From positions 4,836,001 to 4,900,000 of the forward strand of contig NZ_AP028461.1 of NCBI RefSeq assembly GCF_033097365.1: 64,000 nucleotides of DNA. The letters are read 5' to 3'. The position numbers and the translations under genes were made by a program. Positions 9,005-16,717 of this stretch are shown here, one piece after another (the first letter of the stretch is position 1; every line of letters begins with the position of its first letter). Origin of the DNA: Actinoplanes sichuanensis. Lineage in GTDB: Bacteria > Actinomycetota > Actinomycetes > Mycobacteriales > Micromonosporaceae. Under the pieces are notes generated by a model. That model worked only from the letters and a program-made list of their open reading frames with translations, searched no databases and was not told where the DNA came from.

Positions 9005-9042
9005 AAGGCACGCGGTCGCAGCGTAGCCTTGCCGCGTGCCTT
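9005..9042 (+). repeat. 11-bp inverted repeat overlapping a start codon
   Basis: AAGGCACGCGG (9005-9015) is perfectly inverted as CCGCGTGCCTT (9032-9042) around a 16-nt loop. The right arm contains the GTG start (9036) of the next gene, which lacks a visible ribosome site, so the hairpin could hide the start or mark a transcription element. Confidence 0.45.
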
Positions 9043-9512
9043 CGCCGCTGACCATCCGACGGGTCCGGTTCGACGTTCGACCATGGGGCGACGACGCTGA
9101 CCCCGCGCGTGAGCTACATCCATTTGTCGACAACGTCAGTTTGGTCGAATTGGTCGCCGGCTACGAGCGCTCCTCCGGGTTTGACGTTCCCGGCGCGTAC
9201 GCCGGGCTAGTGCTCGATCACTTCAACTTCGGTGATCTGACTGCATACCTCATGGGGGAGCCAGAGGCCGCCTATTGGACGCAGCGAGGGACGATCGCTC
9301 TGCTTGGCTGTGACTGCGGCGAAGTTGGTTGCCGGCCTTTCGAGTCTCGGGTTCTCGTCGAGAAAGACCTCGTCATTTGGCGCGGTTTCACACAGCCCTT
9401 CCGTCCGCAACGTGATTACGGCAGCTTCGGTCCCTTCACGTTCCGCAGGAATCAGTACGACAGCGCGGTCCGCGAGGCGGCTGCCGTCGTATCGGAGCGC
9501 GCTGACACCTAA
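9036..9512 (+). CDS. Conserved hypothetical protein with CxCGxxGC motif
   Basis: A 158-residue soluble protein. A beta-rich N-terminal half (IRRVRFDVRPWGDD, DNVSLVELVAGYERSSGFDVPGAYAGL) precedes IALLGCDCGEVGCRPFESRV, a cysteine cluster that could bind zinc. It then continues VIWRGFTQPFRPQRDYGSFGPFTFRRNQYDSAV. I recall this as a widespread actinobacterial family of unknown function with a CSCGxxGC-WP motif. The GTG start overlaps the inverted repeat described separately. It lies just downstream of the group II intron. Confidence 0.6.
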   Translation: MPSPLTIRRVRFDVRPWGDDADPARELHPFVDNVSLVELVAGYERSSGFDVPGAYAGLVLDHFNFGDLTAYLMGEPEAAYWTQRGTIALLGCDCGEVGCRPFESRVLVEKDLVIWRGFTQPFRPQRDYGSFGPFTFRRNQYDSAVREAAAVVSERADT

Positions 9513-9635
9513 ATCGCCCGATCGTTTGCTCTTGCCAACCAAGTTCGAACGTACTGTAGCCGCTGACCGCACCTCGATGAGTTGCCGGCCCGTCACTCGG
9601 GTGACGCACAGAGCTTCCGCAAAGGTTGTACGGGG

Positions 9636-9980
9636 CTACCGGCCGATGCTCTCGATCACAGCGAGGGCATCTCTCCCCAACTGGGCCGACTCGTCGTCCC
9701 CGAGTTCCTCGTAAATCGGGATACCGTGGCGGGCCTCATCGGCAGCGAACGTCCATTCGGCCACGGTCAGTCGGATCGAGATCACCTGGTCCATCGGAGG
9801 CCATGCACCGTTGACCCAAGGTACTTGGTCCCAGCCGGCCCGGCGGATCCGCAGACCCACCTCGACCGCTGCCTCGTCACCATTCTCGGCCTCCGACGAG
9901 ATGACATTGTCGATTCCCGCGTCGATGCCAGCCCAAATCCGCGCTGGCATGTCCAGCGTCACTGGGTCGTCGTTTCGCAT
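9636..9980 (-). CDS. Hypothetical protein, about 115 aa
   Basis: The frame is open to 10097, but the best-supported coding part begins around EMRNDDPVTLDMP; I use the ATG at 9980, while TTG at about 10013 is possible. The protein reads PARIWAGIDAGIDNVISSEAENGDEAAVEVGLRIRRAGWDQVPW and ends DDESAQLGRDALAVIESIGR. It has mixed alpha/beta character and no membrane segment. Family unknown; one of a series of orphan genes here. The roughly 300-bp stretch from here to 10280 shows no other gene. Confidence 0.45.
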   Translation of the reverse strand: MRNDDPVTLDMPARIWAGIDAGIDNVISSEAENGDEAAVEVGLRIRRAGWDQVPWVNGAWPPMDQVISIRLTVAEWTFAADEARHGIPIYEELGDDESAQLGRDALAVIESIGR

Positions 9981-10280
9981 CTCCACGAAACAATCGTCTC
10001 GTACCCGCCTCAAGGAGATCGTTCCGGGTCGCGCCGGGTGGCGGCCGTTGGATCCCGCACCCCCGGTCAGGACGTGACTACGCGACCAGCTCAGCAAGCT
10101 CCCGCAGACGTCCGCTCGACGTCCTCTTCTGGCCGCCGAGCGTAGGCAGCGACCGCCACGCCGTCACGTTGCGTACGACCGGACGTCGACTGGCGTCGGC
10201 TCGCCGCCGTGGAGCGGCATACGTCTTGCCGGCACCATGTGGTTTCGCCTTGGTAAGTCGGGCACGTAGGATTGGCCGCC

Positions 10281-10694
10281 GTGACCGACTTGAGGGCGTT
10301 TCGTCGCGCCTGCTACGAGGCCGCGCGACGAGTCGGCGGCGAGCTGACCGAGTTCCGGATCAGTGACGAGCCGACGCCGAACTTCCACCAGGCGATCATT
10401 ACCTACTCGAGCCGAAACGTCGCGGTGGTCTGTCTCCGGGACGCCCCACTCTTGGCGCTCGCCGTTCCCCGCATCATCGAGTTCTCGCCGGCACGTGAAG
10501 CGGGTCCGTTGACTTTCGTCGACGACCCCGACCTGGTCGCCGCGTTGAGAGCGTCACCGGGATTCCGCCTGCTGACCGCCACCGAACTGGGCGGGCCGAT
10601 CGACGCGGCACAGTGGCCACGGATCAGTCGATACGACATGCGCTACTGGCAGCCCGAGACGTTGGGCGAGGGGCTATTCAACTACTGGGACTAG
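10281..10694 (+). CDS. Hypothetical protein, 137 aa, ending in NYWD
   Basis: GTG start chosen (TTG at 10272 is possible). The protein has an N-terminal helix FRRACYEAARRVGGELTEFRI, two strand pairs (FHQAIITYSSRNVAVVCLRDAPLLALAV, GPLTFVDDPDLVAALRAS) and the C-terminus YDMRYWQPETLGEGLFNYWD. The aromatic-Asp ending recalls immunity-like orphans in the same region. No recognised domain. Confidence 0.55.
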   Translation: MTDLRAFRRACYEAARRVGGELTEFRISDEPTPNFHQAIITYSSRNVAVVCLRDAPLLALAVPRIIEFSPAREAGPLTFVDDPDLVAALRASPGFRLLTATELGGPIDAAQWPRISRYDMRYWQPETLGEGLFNYWD

Positions 10695-10738
10695 CCCAAC
10701 GATCAAGAATGCTCTTCTGCCGCGAAGCGCGCTGGCGA

Positions 10739-10987
10739 CTACGTGCCTTCCGGTCCTCGCCGGGTGATGTCCTCGGCACCGGCCAGAACCTCGGGTGCGA
10801 GTTTTCCGCGTGCATCGAGGACTTCGATGCCGACCAGGCGGCCACTTGCATCGAAGTCGATGTTGATCATTCCTTCTGCATCGACCGGGTCGCACGCGTA
10901 CATCTTCGCCACCGGAGTACCGGGAGCCTGGAGGTACAGGTAGGCCGCGTTGGCGGTCGAGTCGTACGTGATCTTCACTGGCGCCAT
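10739..10987 (-). CDS. DUF2283 domain protein
   Basis: Starting at ATG (MAPVKITYDSTANAAYLYL), this 82-residue protein has the DUF2283 signature: a starting beta-strand with KITYD, A-x-YLYL, and the C-terminal INIDFDASGRLVGIEVLDA. The full size agrees with the family. The biochemical role of DUF2283 is unknown; many are stand-alone or near toxin-antitoxin-like loci. Confidence 0.8.
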   Translation of the reverse strand: MAPVKITYDSTANAAYLYLQAPGTPVAKMYACDPVDAEGMINIDFDASGRLVGIEVLDARGKLAPEVLAGAEDITRRGPEGT

Positions 10988-11248
10988 GGCACAGAGTCTC
11001 CCAATCTCACGCCATCCGTGCGTCTTCACGACTTCGAGCGACTGACTCGATCATGTCCCTTTCGATACCGGATACGGTCCGTCCGCGCGAGTGTCGGCGG
11101 TCAAGGGGAATTGCCCAGCGGCGGCCACTTGGCGGGGAGGTGTCCGACCGCCGGTGATCACTCTGCGTTCCCGGATGGTTCGTCGTTCTTGATCGGTCCC
11201 GGCGGCAACCGGGGCCTGGCTCCGGTGGCACCCGGGACGGGGTTGTTG

Positions 11249-11269
11249 CACATGCCGTAGCGGCATGTG
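11249..11269 (+). promoter_or_regulatory. Perfect 9-bp inverted repeat, candidate MerR operator
   Basis: CACATGCCG and CGGCATGTG are perfectly inverted around TAG, 41 bp upstream of the MerR-family start. MerR proteins bind such dyads between the -35 and -10 elements; TTGTTG lies just upstream (11243-11248). The remainder of the 10988-11310 interval has no gene I can support. Confidence 0.55.
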
Positions 11270-11310
11270 GTGGGGTCGGGGGCACCACAGCACGAAAGGC
11301 TCCGTCTGCG

Positions 11311-12177
11311 ATGTACCCCTCCCTCACGCCTCCCCGGCAGGTCAAGATCGGTGATGCCGCTGCGTTCGCCGGGATCACCCCACGCGCCATCCGTCACTAC
11401 CACGAGATCGGCCTGCTGCCGGAACCCGAGCGCGGCGGGGATGGCCGCCGCCGCTACGGCTATGACGACATGACCCGCCTGCTGTGGATCCGCAAGATGG
11501 CCGATGCCGGTATCAGCCTGGACGACATGCGGACCGCCTTCGGCGAAACGCGGGACGAAGCCCTGGATATCGAGTCGGTCCTGGGCAGGCTCGCGGAAAC
11601 CTTGGCGGCCCAGGAGGCCACCATCAAACGTCGGCGCGCCGCTGTCCAGCGCCTGCAGGCGGTGGGCAGCCCGCTGGGGCTGCTCTCCGAACTGGTCACG
11701 GACCGGCTCAGCCACCTGCCCCCGGGCGCGTTGCGCCCCTCCGATCTGGACACCCTGCTGGTCACCGAACGGATCTTCGGGCCGCTGGGCGCCGCGATCC
11801 AGGCCGGCACGTTCATCATGCTGGCCACCCACCCCGACCTGCGGGCCGAGGAGGACCGTCTTGAGGCGGCCGAGGCCGCCCTCGACGACGGCGTCGAACC
11901 CGACGACCCGCGCGTCGAAGAGCTCGCCGTACAGCGATGCGCTCACCTGATGGCCCTGATTCGGGCCATCGAGGCAGCCGGCCTCCACGCGGACGAGGAG
12001 AAGATCTTCGAGACCTACGACGCCGCCCTGACAGCGGAGGAGGGCAAGGAGATGAGTGCCGCCACGGCGATAACCAAGATGCCGTACGACTTCTCGCCTG
12101 CCCGGATGCGCTGCGTGGAACTCGCCGGACGGCTCTTCGGCGAGGCCCTTGCCGACGCCCACTCGGCGGACAGCTGA
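11311..12177 (+). CDS. MerR-family transcriptional regulator
   Basis: The 288-residue protein has an N-terminal MerR winged helix (about residues 10-78): VKIGDAAAFAGITPRAIRHYHEIGLLPEPER, then GRRRYGYDDMTRLLWIRKMADAGISLDDM. A coiled-coil dimerisation helix follows (VLGRLAETLAAQEATIKRRRAAVQRLQ), and then a C-terminal helical domain of about 170 residues, much longer than in metal-sensing MerRs, that probably binds a ligand or partner. No Cys-rich metal loop is visible. A perfect dyad upstream suggests autoregulation. No adjacent drug-resistance or transporter gene reveals the inducer; the convergent membrane protein at 12218 is the nearest neighbour. Confidence 0.85.
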   Translation: MYPSLTPPRQVKIGDAAAFAGITPRAIRHYHEIGLLPEPERGGDGRRRYGYDDMTRLLWIRKMADAGISLDDMRTAFGETRDEALDIESVLGRLAETLAAQEATIKRRRAAVQRLQAVGSPLGLLSELVTDRLSHLPPGALRPSDLDTLLVTERIFGPLGAAIQAGTFIMLATHPDLRAEEDRLEAAEAALDDGVEPDDPRVEELAVQRCAHLMALIRAIEAAGLHADEEKIFETYDAALTAEEGKEMSAATAITKMPYDFSPARMRCVELAGRLFGEALADAHSADS

Positions 12178-12217
12178 TCGCCTCTGTCCGGCGCTGACGT
12201 GGCCCGAAAACCGGTCC

Positions 12218-12961
12218 CTAATCGTCGTCTGCCGACAGCCCGTTCGTGGACGGGCGGGCCGTCCGGCACAGCCGCCCGACCAGTAACGCCACCGCCACCA
12301 CCGCCGTCAGCACGGGCAGCGATCGTTGCCAGGTTGCGTGATAGACCGAGCAGGACCCCGCCGGGCAGTCCGCCGTCGGCCGATAGACCAGCCGTTGCCC
12401 GTGTAGCCACCCCGCGATGTAGGTGCTGAGCTGGAACCGTCCCTGCGGCAGCCGTGACCCGAGCGCTTCGGTCACCGCCCACCCCACCAGGACAGCGAGC
12501 GCCACCAGGCCTGTCCGGGGGCGCCGGCCGAGCCGCTCGGCGATGCCGCGAATCGCGTATCCAAGCGTGACGCCCAGCATCATCAGCACCAACCCCCGCA
12601 GGGCGAGCCAGGTCATCCGCTCCCAGAAGGCGGGCTCCAGCACGCTATGCGTCCGATCGATCCGCCGGTGACCCCACCGCAGCGCCCCGCCCAGGGCCGC
12701 CAACGCCAGCGCCCCACCGGTACCCGCCACCAAAAGTGACCGCCATAGCGGCTGGACGACCGCCCCCACGGCCGGCGCCCACAGCAGCAACACCACGCAC
12801 GCGGACGCCAGCGTGTCCCGAATCTCACCGTCGTCGTTGACGAACTCCTGGCTCCCCCTGGCTGCGTGGTACACCCACAGCAGCGGCAGAGCGGCCACCG
12901 CCGCGCCCCAGGTGGCCAGTACGATCCGCCGAGTCCGCTGTTCCCCCACAGCCCTGATCAT
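12218..12961 (-). CDS. Multi-spanning membrane protein, about 247 aa
   Basis: The ATG at 12961 is chosen because GGTGGG precedes it and a hydrophobic helix follows directly (RRIVLATWGAAVAALPLLWVYHA). The open frame extends further upstream, but that part is Arg-rich and overlaps an integrase remnant and IS DNA. About six hydrophobic segments follow (for example LASACVVLLLWAPAVGAVV, LLVAGTGGALALAALGGAL, LRGLVLMMLGVTLGYAIRG, TGLVALAVLVGWAVTEAL, LPVLTAVVAVALLVGRL). A loop with CPAGSC may form a disulfide outside the membrane. No family recognised. Confidence 0.65.
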   Translation of the reverse strand: MIRAVGEQRTRRIVLATWGAAVAALPLLWVYHAARGSQEFVNDDGEIRDTLASACVVLLLWAPAVGAVVQPLWRSLLVAGTGGALALAALGGALRWGHRRIDRTHSVLEPAFWERMTWLALRGLVLMMLGVTLGYAIRGIAERLGRRPRTGLVALAVLVGWAVTEALGSRLPQGRFQLSTYIAGWLHGQRLVYRPTADCPAGSCSVYHATWQRSLPVLTAVVAVALLVGRLCRTARPSTNGLSADDD

Positions 12962-13052
12962 GCCCACCGTACGAGGGCTCCGGCGGTCGCTCTGAGCAAG
13001 TGCGGCGCCATATCCAAGCACCCAGCCGTGACCGCCGAACTGCGTATCCCGG

Positions 13053-13186
13053 CACATTCTGCGCCGTACCTCCGTGACCACCACGCTCGAGGCGGGCATC
13101 AGCCTCCGCGACGTCCAGATCGCCGCCCACCACGCACGACGATCCGCCACGACCGCGGCCGCAAGAACTCCGACCGCCACCGGGCG
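13053..13186 (+). pseudogene. Decayed tyrosine recombinase (integrase) C-terminal remnant
   Basis: One frame reads HILRRTSVTTTLEAGISLRDVQIAAHHA, which matches the HxLR box and the following helix of actinobacterial tyrosine recombinases. The next expected piece, TTIRHDRGRKNSDRH, lies in another frame directly after. Typical proteins read RTTxRYDRxRxNxDRH, so the catalytic Tyr position is His here. A small deletion and loss of the Tyr mark this as a dead fragment. Its 5' part is missing and IS DNA begins 66 bp downstream. Confidence 0.6.
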
Positions 13187-13251
13187 CGTTGTGGCAATGT
13201 GCGGATCTGCCGGGAGTCTCCACGAGGCCGTCATCGGGGGCCTGACTTTCG

Positions 13252-14619
13252 CAGGGCCGTTGCGTTCTCGCGGGCAGGCGCTCTGAGCTGGGATGATGTC
13301 GAGTGATCGGCCTATATGGAGGCGGATGGAGCGGGTGAAGCCCCCAAGGTGATCATGGAGTTCTTGACGCTGCACGACCACCGAGGACTCCACCCGCCGA
13401 TGGCATCATCTCTGATCTGCGTACTGACCGTGACAACCCCTGGCATCGACACGCCACCGCCGCCGGTCACCGACGGTGAACACGGCGGGCTCCTGGCCGC
13501 CGCGAGCCTGGTCCCGGACCCGCGGAATCCTCGCGGGGTGCGATATCCGCTGGCAGCGCTGCTCGCCGTCGCGGTCTGCGCCGTCCTGGCCGGCGCCACC
13601 TCGTTCACGGCGATCGCCGACTGGCTGTACGACCTGGACGAGCCGGACCAGCGACGGCTCGGGTTCGACCGGGGCTTGCCTGCCGGCACCACGGTATGGC
13701 GACTATTGACCCGACTCGACGATGCCCTGGTCGGCAGCGTCCTGGCGGGCTGGCTCCGCACCCGCACACCACCGCTCGCCGTTCCCCGGCCGCGCCGCTA
13801 CCGGACCGTGATCGCCGTCGACGGCAAGACATTGCGCGGCGCCCGTCTGCCCGACGGGCGTCAAACGCATCTGCTGTCCGCGCTGGACACCAGCACCGGC
13901 ATCGTCCTCGCCCAGGTCACGGTCGATACGAAGAGCAACGAGATCCCGTCGTTCACACCACTGCTCGACGCCGTGGAGAACCTGCTGGGCAGCCTTACCG
14001 GGGTGCTGATAGTCGCCGACGCCCTGCACACCCAGACCGGCCACGCCGAGCAGATCACCCGCCGCGGCGCACACCTGCTACTGCAGGCCAAAGGCAACCA
14101 GCCCGGCCTCCATGCCCAGCTCAAAGCCGTTCCCTGGGCGCAGATCCCGGTCGGTGACCGCACCCGCGAGCGTGGTCACGGCCGCAAGGAGACCCGCACG
14201 GTCAAGGCCGTCACCCTGCAGACCCCGGGCGGGATCGCGTTCCCGCACGCCCGGCAAGCCGTCCGGATCACCCGGACCCGCACCACCGGCGGCAAGACCA
14301 GCCGGGAGACCGCCTATCTGGTCACGTCCCTTCCCGCTGCCGACGCTCAGCCCGCTGACCTGCAGAAGTGGGCCAGATCGGAGTGGTTGATCGAGAACCA
14401 GGTCCACAACGTCCGAGATGTCACGTTCCGTGAAGATCTTCATCAAGCCCGGACCGGCACCGGACCCGCCGTCATGGCGACACTGCGTAACACCGCGATC
14501 GGCTGGCACCGCATCAACGGCGAAACCAACATCGCCCGCGCCAACCGCCGCGCCGACCGCCGTTCAAACGACCTCATCACGGCCGTGACCAGCAGCTACC
14601 GGAACATGCAATGACCCTG
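13252..14619 (+). mobile_element. ISAs1-family insertion sequence, copy 1
   Basis: The left end CAGGGCCGTTGCGTTCTCG and the right end ...CATGCAATGACCCTG are imperfect terminal inverted repeats. The 1,368-bp element is flanked by a perfect 10-bp target duplication CTGACTTTCG (13242-13251 and 14620-14629). It carries one transposase gene. Clean duplications indicate an unrearranged insertion. Confidence 0.9.
13400..14614 (+). CDS. ISAs1-family transposase
   Basis: The 404-residue protein starts at an ATG that matches the start of the second copy. It has the N-terminal DDE-associated domain (LVPDPRNPRGVRYPLAALLA, SFTAIADWL), then the DDE domain with VIAVDGKTLRGA (first Asp), VLIVADALHTQ (second Asp) and IENQVHNVRDVTFREDLH (Glu region), typical of the ISAs1/H-repeat family. 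No frameshift or stop is seen, so it should be functional. It lies inside intact terminal repeats. Confidence 0.9.
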   Translation: MASSLICVLTVTTPGIDTPPPPVTDGEHGGLLAAASLVPDPRNPRGVRYPLAALLAVAVCAVLAGATSFTAIADWLYDLDEPDQRRLGFDRGLPAGTTVWRLLTRLDDALVGSVLAGWLRTRTPPLAVPRPRRYRTVIAVDGKTLRGARLPDGRQTHLLSALDTSTGIVLAQVTVDTKSNEIPSFTPLLDAVENLLGSLTGVLIVADALHTQTGHAEQITRRGAHLLLQAKGNQPGLHAQLKAVPWAQIPVGDRTRERGHGRKETRTVKAVTLQTPGGIAFPHARQAVRITRTRTTGGKTSRETAYLVTSLPAADAQPADLQKWARSEWLIENQVHNVRDVTFREDLHQARTGTGPAVMATLRNTAIGWHRINGETNIARANRRADRRSNDLITAVTSSYRNMQ

Positions 14620-14733
14620 CTGACTTTCGTGAGATCCAGCGGCCCACACCGGCGAGACGAATAAGCGGATCTGCCGAGTTGAGTGCGTGGCTCACGACTA
14701 TTCGATCGGCCTACAGGCTGCGAAAACGCCGTT

Positions 14734-15489
14734 TCAAACGGCGCCGTACGTCGCTGCGCCGAGGTTGGGCGGAAGGTGTTGTACCGCCAGAGAAACGGCA
14801 GCCTCGGCCGTCGAGGTCTGGCCTATTTCATCTCCTGTATAGCCCATCGTGACGACGTAGTCCTTGCTCCTCCCGGGATGTATGCAGACAAGTATCTCGC
14901 GGGAAAGGTGAGGGCGAGTTCGGGTGGAGAACCGCAAGGACCAATGACTGGTGAAGGGATAGAGACGACGCAGTCGTGGTTCGTCGTACGCAGCGTCAAT
15001 GAGAGCGCGATACTCAGGCCAGTCCGTGCCGGCCGCTTCCACCAGAAGGTGCTGCCATTCGGATTCGACCATGCCGGCGGGATCCCGCCCGAGCACCTCG
15101 AACCGCCCGGTCAGTTCCACGAAAGGCGCCAGCTGGACGATCCGGGCCAGGGACTCCCCGTCACGCCAAGCCCGCGCAGCCTTGACGATCTGGTCGAGGT
15201 CGGTCGTGGCCCCTTCGATCAGCGCCATGTTCTGATCTGGCTCGCAACCCGTGACGGACCACCGACGCTCCACCCGACTGGCGGACACCTCGAGGGCCAG
15301 ACGATGCGGCACAATCGTCGGGACGACCGCACCAAACAGTGGCGAATGCTCCACGACCTCGACCGGCAGTGATAAGTCTTGCCGGTCGGCCACAACCTGC
15401 AGGGCCCCGGCGAGGCTGCCCATCGCAGCGACCTCCGGATATAGAACAGCGGCGTCAGGGTACGTCGGCACGTTCGCATTCTGCCGCAC
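14734..15489 (-). CDS. DUF6193 family protein
   Basis: The pattern YPEVAAMGSLAGALQVVAD, then an RVERRWSV strand, IEGATTDLDQIVKAARAWRDGESLARIVQLAPFVEL, VESEWQHLL, LIDAAYDEPRLRRLYPFTSHWSLRFS matches DUF6193, annotated in databases as natural-product-biosynthesis associated though its role is not established. The start is uncertain: I use a GTG at 15489, but the frame is open to 15603. Length of about 250 residues is normal for the family. No biosynthetic cluster is nearby, so it appears as an isolated member beside an IS. Confidence 0.7.
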   Translation of the reverse strand: MRQNANVPTYPDAAVLYPEVAAMGSLAGALQVVADRQDLSLPVEVVEHSPLFGAVVPTIVPHRLALEVSASRVERRWSVTGCEPDQNMALIEGATTDLDQIVKAARAWRDGESLARIVQLAPFVELTGRFEVLGRDPAGMVESEWQHLLVEAAGTDWPEYRALIDAAYDEPRLRRLYPFTSHWSLRFSTRTRPHLSREILVCIHPGRSKDYVVTMGYTGDEIGQTSTAEAAVSLAVQHLPPNLGAATYGAV

Positions 15490-15706
15490 GCCCCGGCCGA
15501 CAGAACCCTCGGTCGTCGTGACAACCGACTGAACGTGATCGGTGGCAGATCGGGCGCCGGGCGGAGTGCATCGCTCGGGAAGAACCACACGAAATGGACC
15601 CACCGCCCGGCACCCGAAAGCGTTGATGCCCGCGCCATGTCAGCCAGACACCGAGCCGCCTGAGTATTGATCTGCCGCGATCCGGGTGCGTTGGAGAATT
15701 GCCGAA

Positions 15707-15925
15707 CTACCGCTTGCCGGCACCGGCCTTGCGCCGCACCACTAGCAGCGCAATCGCTGTTGCGAGGAGGGCGCCGGAGCCGCCGAGCACCACGAAGTGG
15801 AGCACGGGGCCGCCGAAGTTATCGTAAGGATCGTCGAGCAGGCGCGATACAAAGATGGCCGTCGAGGACAAGGCCACCGACCACAGCACCGTTCCGTTGT
15901 GCCACCAAGGACGCTCCTCCGGCAC
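15707..15925 (-). CDS. Small membrane protein, two TM segments
   Basis: A 72-residue protein with hydrophobic helices at about residues 13-28 (VLWSVALSSTAIFVSRL) and 42-63 (LHFVVLGGSGALLATAIALLVV), followed by a basic tail RRKAGAGKR that suggests a cytoplasmic C-terminus. No family recognised and no obvious partner gene. Confidence 0.5.
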   Translation of the reverse strand: MPEERPWWHNGTVLWSVALSSTAIFVSRLLDDPYDNFGGPVLHFVVLGGSGALLATAIALLVVRRKAGAGKR

Positions 15926-16291
15926 GTTACCGCTCCCGACGACGTCGACAATCCATTCACTTCGGCTGATTGTGCTATGTCATCGTGACTTCTGCAGGCG
16001 ACGCGCTCTCGTAGCCGCTGATCGGTCGCACCGGCTATGAGCAGGGTTCATGCGGCCTGCGCGTCGATCGGCGACCATGATGATGTGGGTGAGATGTTGA
16101 CGGTCGGCCGGCTGAAAGATCTGATCTTGGACGACGACCGGGTTTCCCTCGACGGTGAGCGTGGCGATGAGACGGGCCGGCGCTGCGGTTCGTCACTAGA
16201 TTTGTCTCTGGAGGTGACCAACCGCTACTGCCACTGCGTGGCCACCCGGTCGGGGCGTCCGGATTTGCCGCGAGTCGCGCGTTCGGCCTAC
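15926..16291. other. Gene-free stretch, about 365 bp
   Basis: Short open frames exist on both strands but have no ribosome site, no domain resemblance and shadow-like composition. I see no repeat, RNA or promoter that I can support. Confidence 0.4.
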
Positions 16292-16627
16292 TCAATCGCC
16301 GATGAACACCAGTTCACCGCGCTGCTCCACGCAGCGCTCCGCCATCGATCGAAGCCGGATCAGCCCACGGTGCTCAGCGCCCGTCTTCGCGAGGGTGAGC
16401 AGCAACTCGACGCCGGCGACCAGCTGCTGCATCTGGCTGGTGCCGAACCGTGTCTCTCCATGGGGATCGATCTGGCCCAACAACCCGAGTGCTGGATTTC
16501 CGTTGAACACCAACCGGTCGAAGTCGCCGGCCGCATCGAAGGATCCGCCGGCCGGATCCGGTAGCCGTCGCACCCGCTCGCCGGCCACACGCAGCTCGAC
16601 CTGAATGCTCATCTCCTCATGATCCAC
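16292..16627 (-). CDS. Hypothetical protein, 111 aa
   Basis: GTG start (an internal ATG five codons later is possible, and GAGGAG directly precedes it). The protein reads MSIQVELRVAGERVRRLPDPAGGSFDAAGDFDRLV, then GNPALGLLGQIDPHGETRFGTSQMQQLVAGVELLLTLAKTG and ends in ELVFIGD. It is soluble with alternating strands and one amphipathic helix. I do not recognise it. The ISAs1 copy 2 inserted about 80 bp upstream of its start, where it could have separated it from its promoter. Confidence 0.5.
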   Translation of the reverse strand: MDHEEMSIQVELRVAGERVRRLPDPAGGSFDAAGDFDRLVFNGNPALGLLGQIDPHGETRFGTSQMQQLVAGVELLLTLAKTGAEHRGLIRLRSMAERCVEQRGELVFIGD

Positions 16628-16717
16628 GATGTCGAGCCGGCGTCCTCATCTGAGGGAGCACTCATCTCATCCGGGGCAAGGCGGCCATACAGCTCGGGAC
16701 TGGCACGGCTGGTGGAG

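Noticed and set aside
12962..13393. N-terminal 144-codon extension of the membrane protein at 12218
   Set aside because: It runs antisense across an integrase remnant and IS DNA; the ATG at 12961 with GGTGGG is preferred.
16037..16564. A 175-codon plus-strand frame
   Set aside because: No ribosome site, no recognisable features, and it is antisense to the better-looking 16292-16627 gene.
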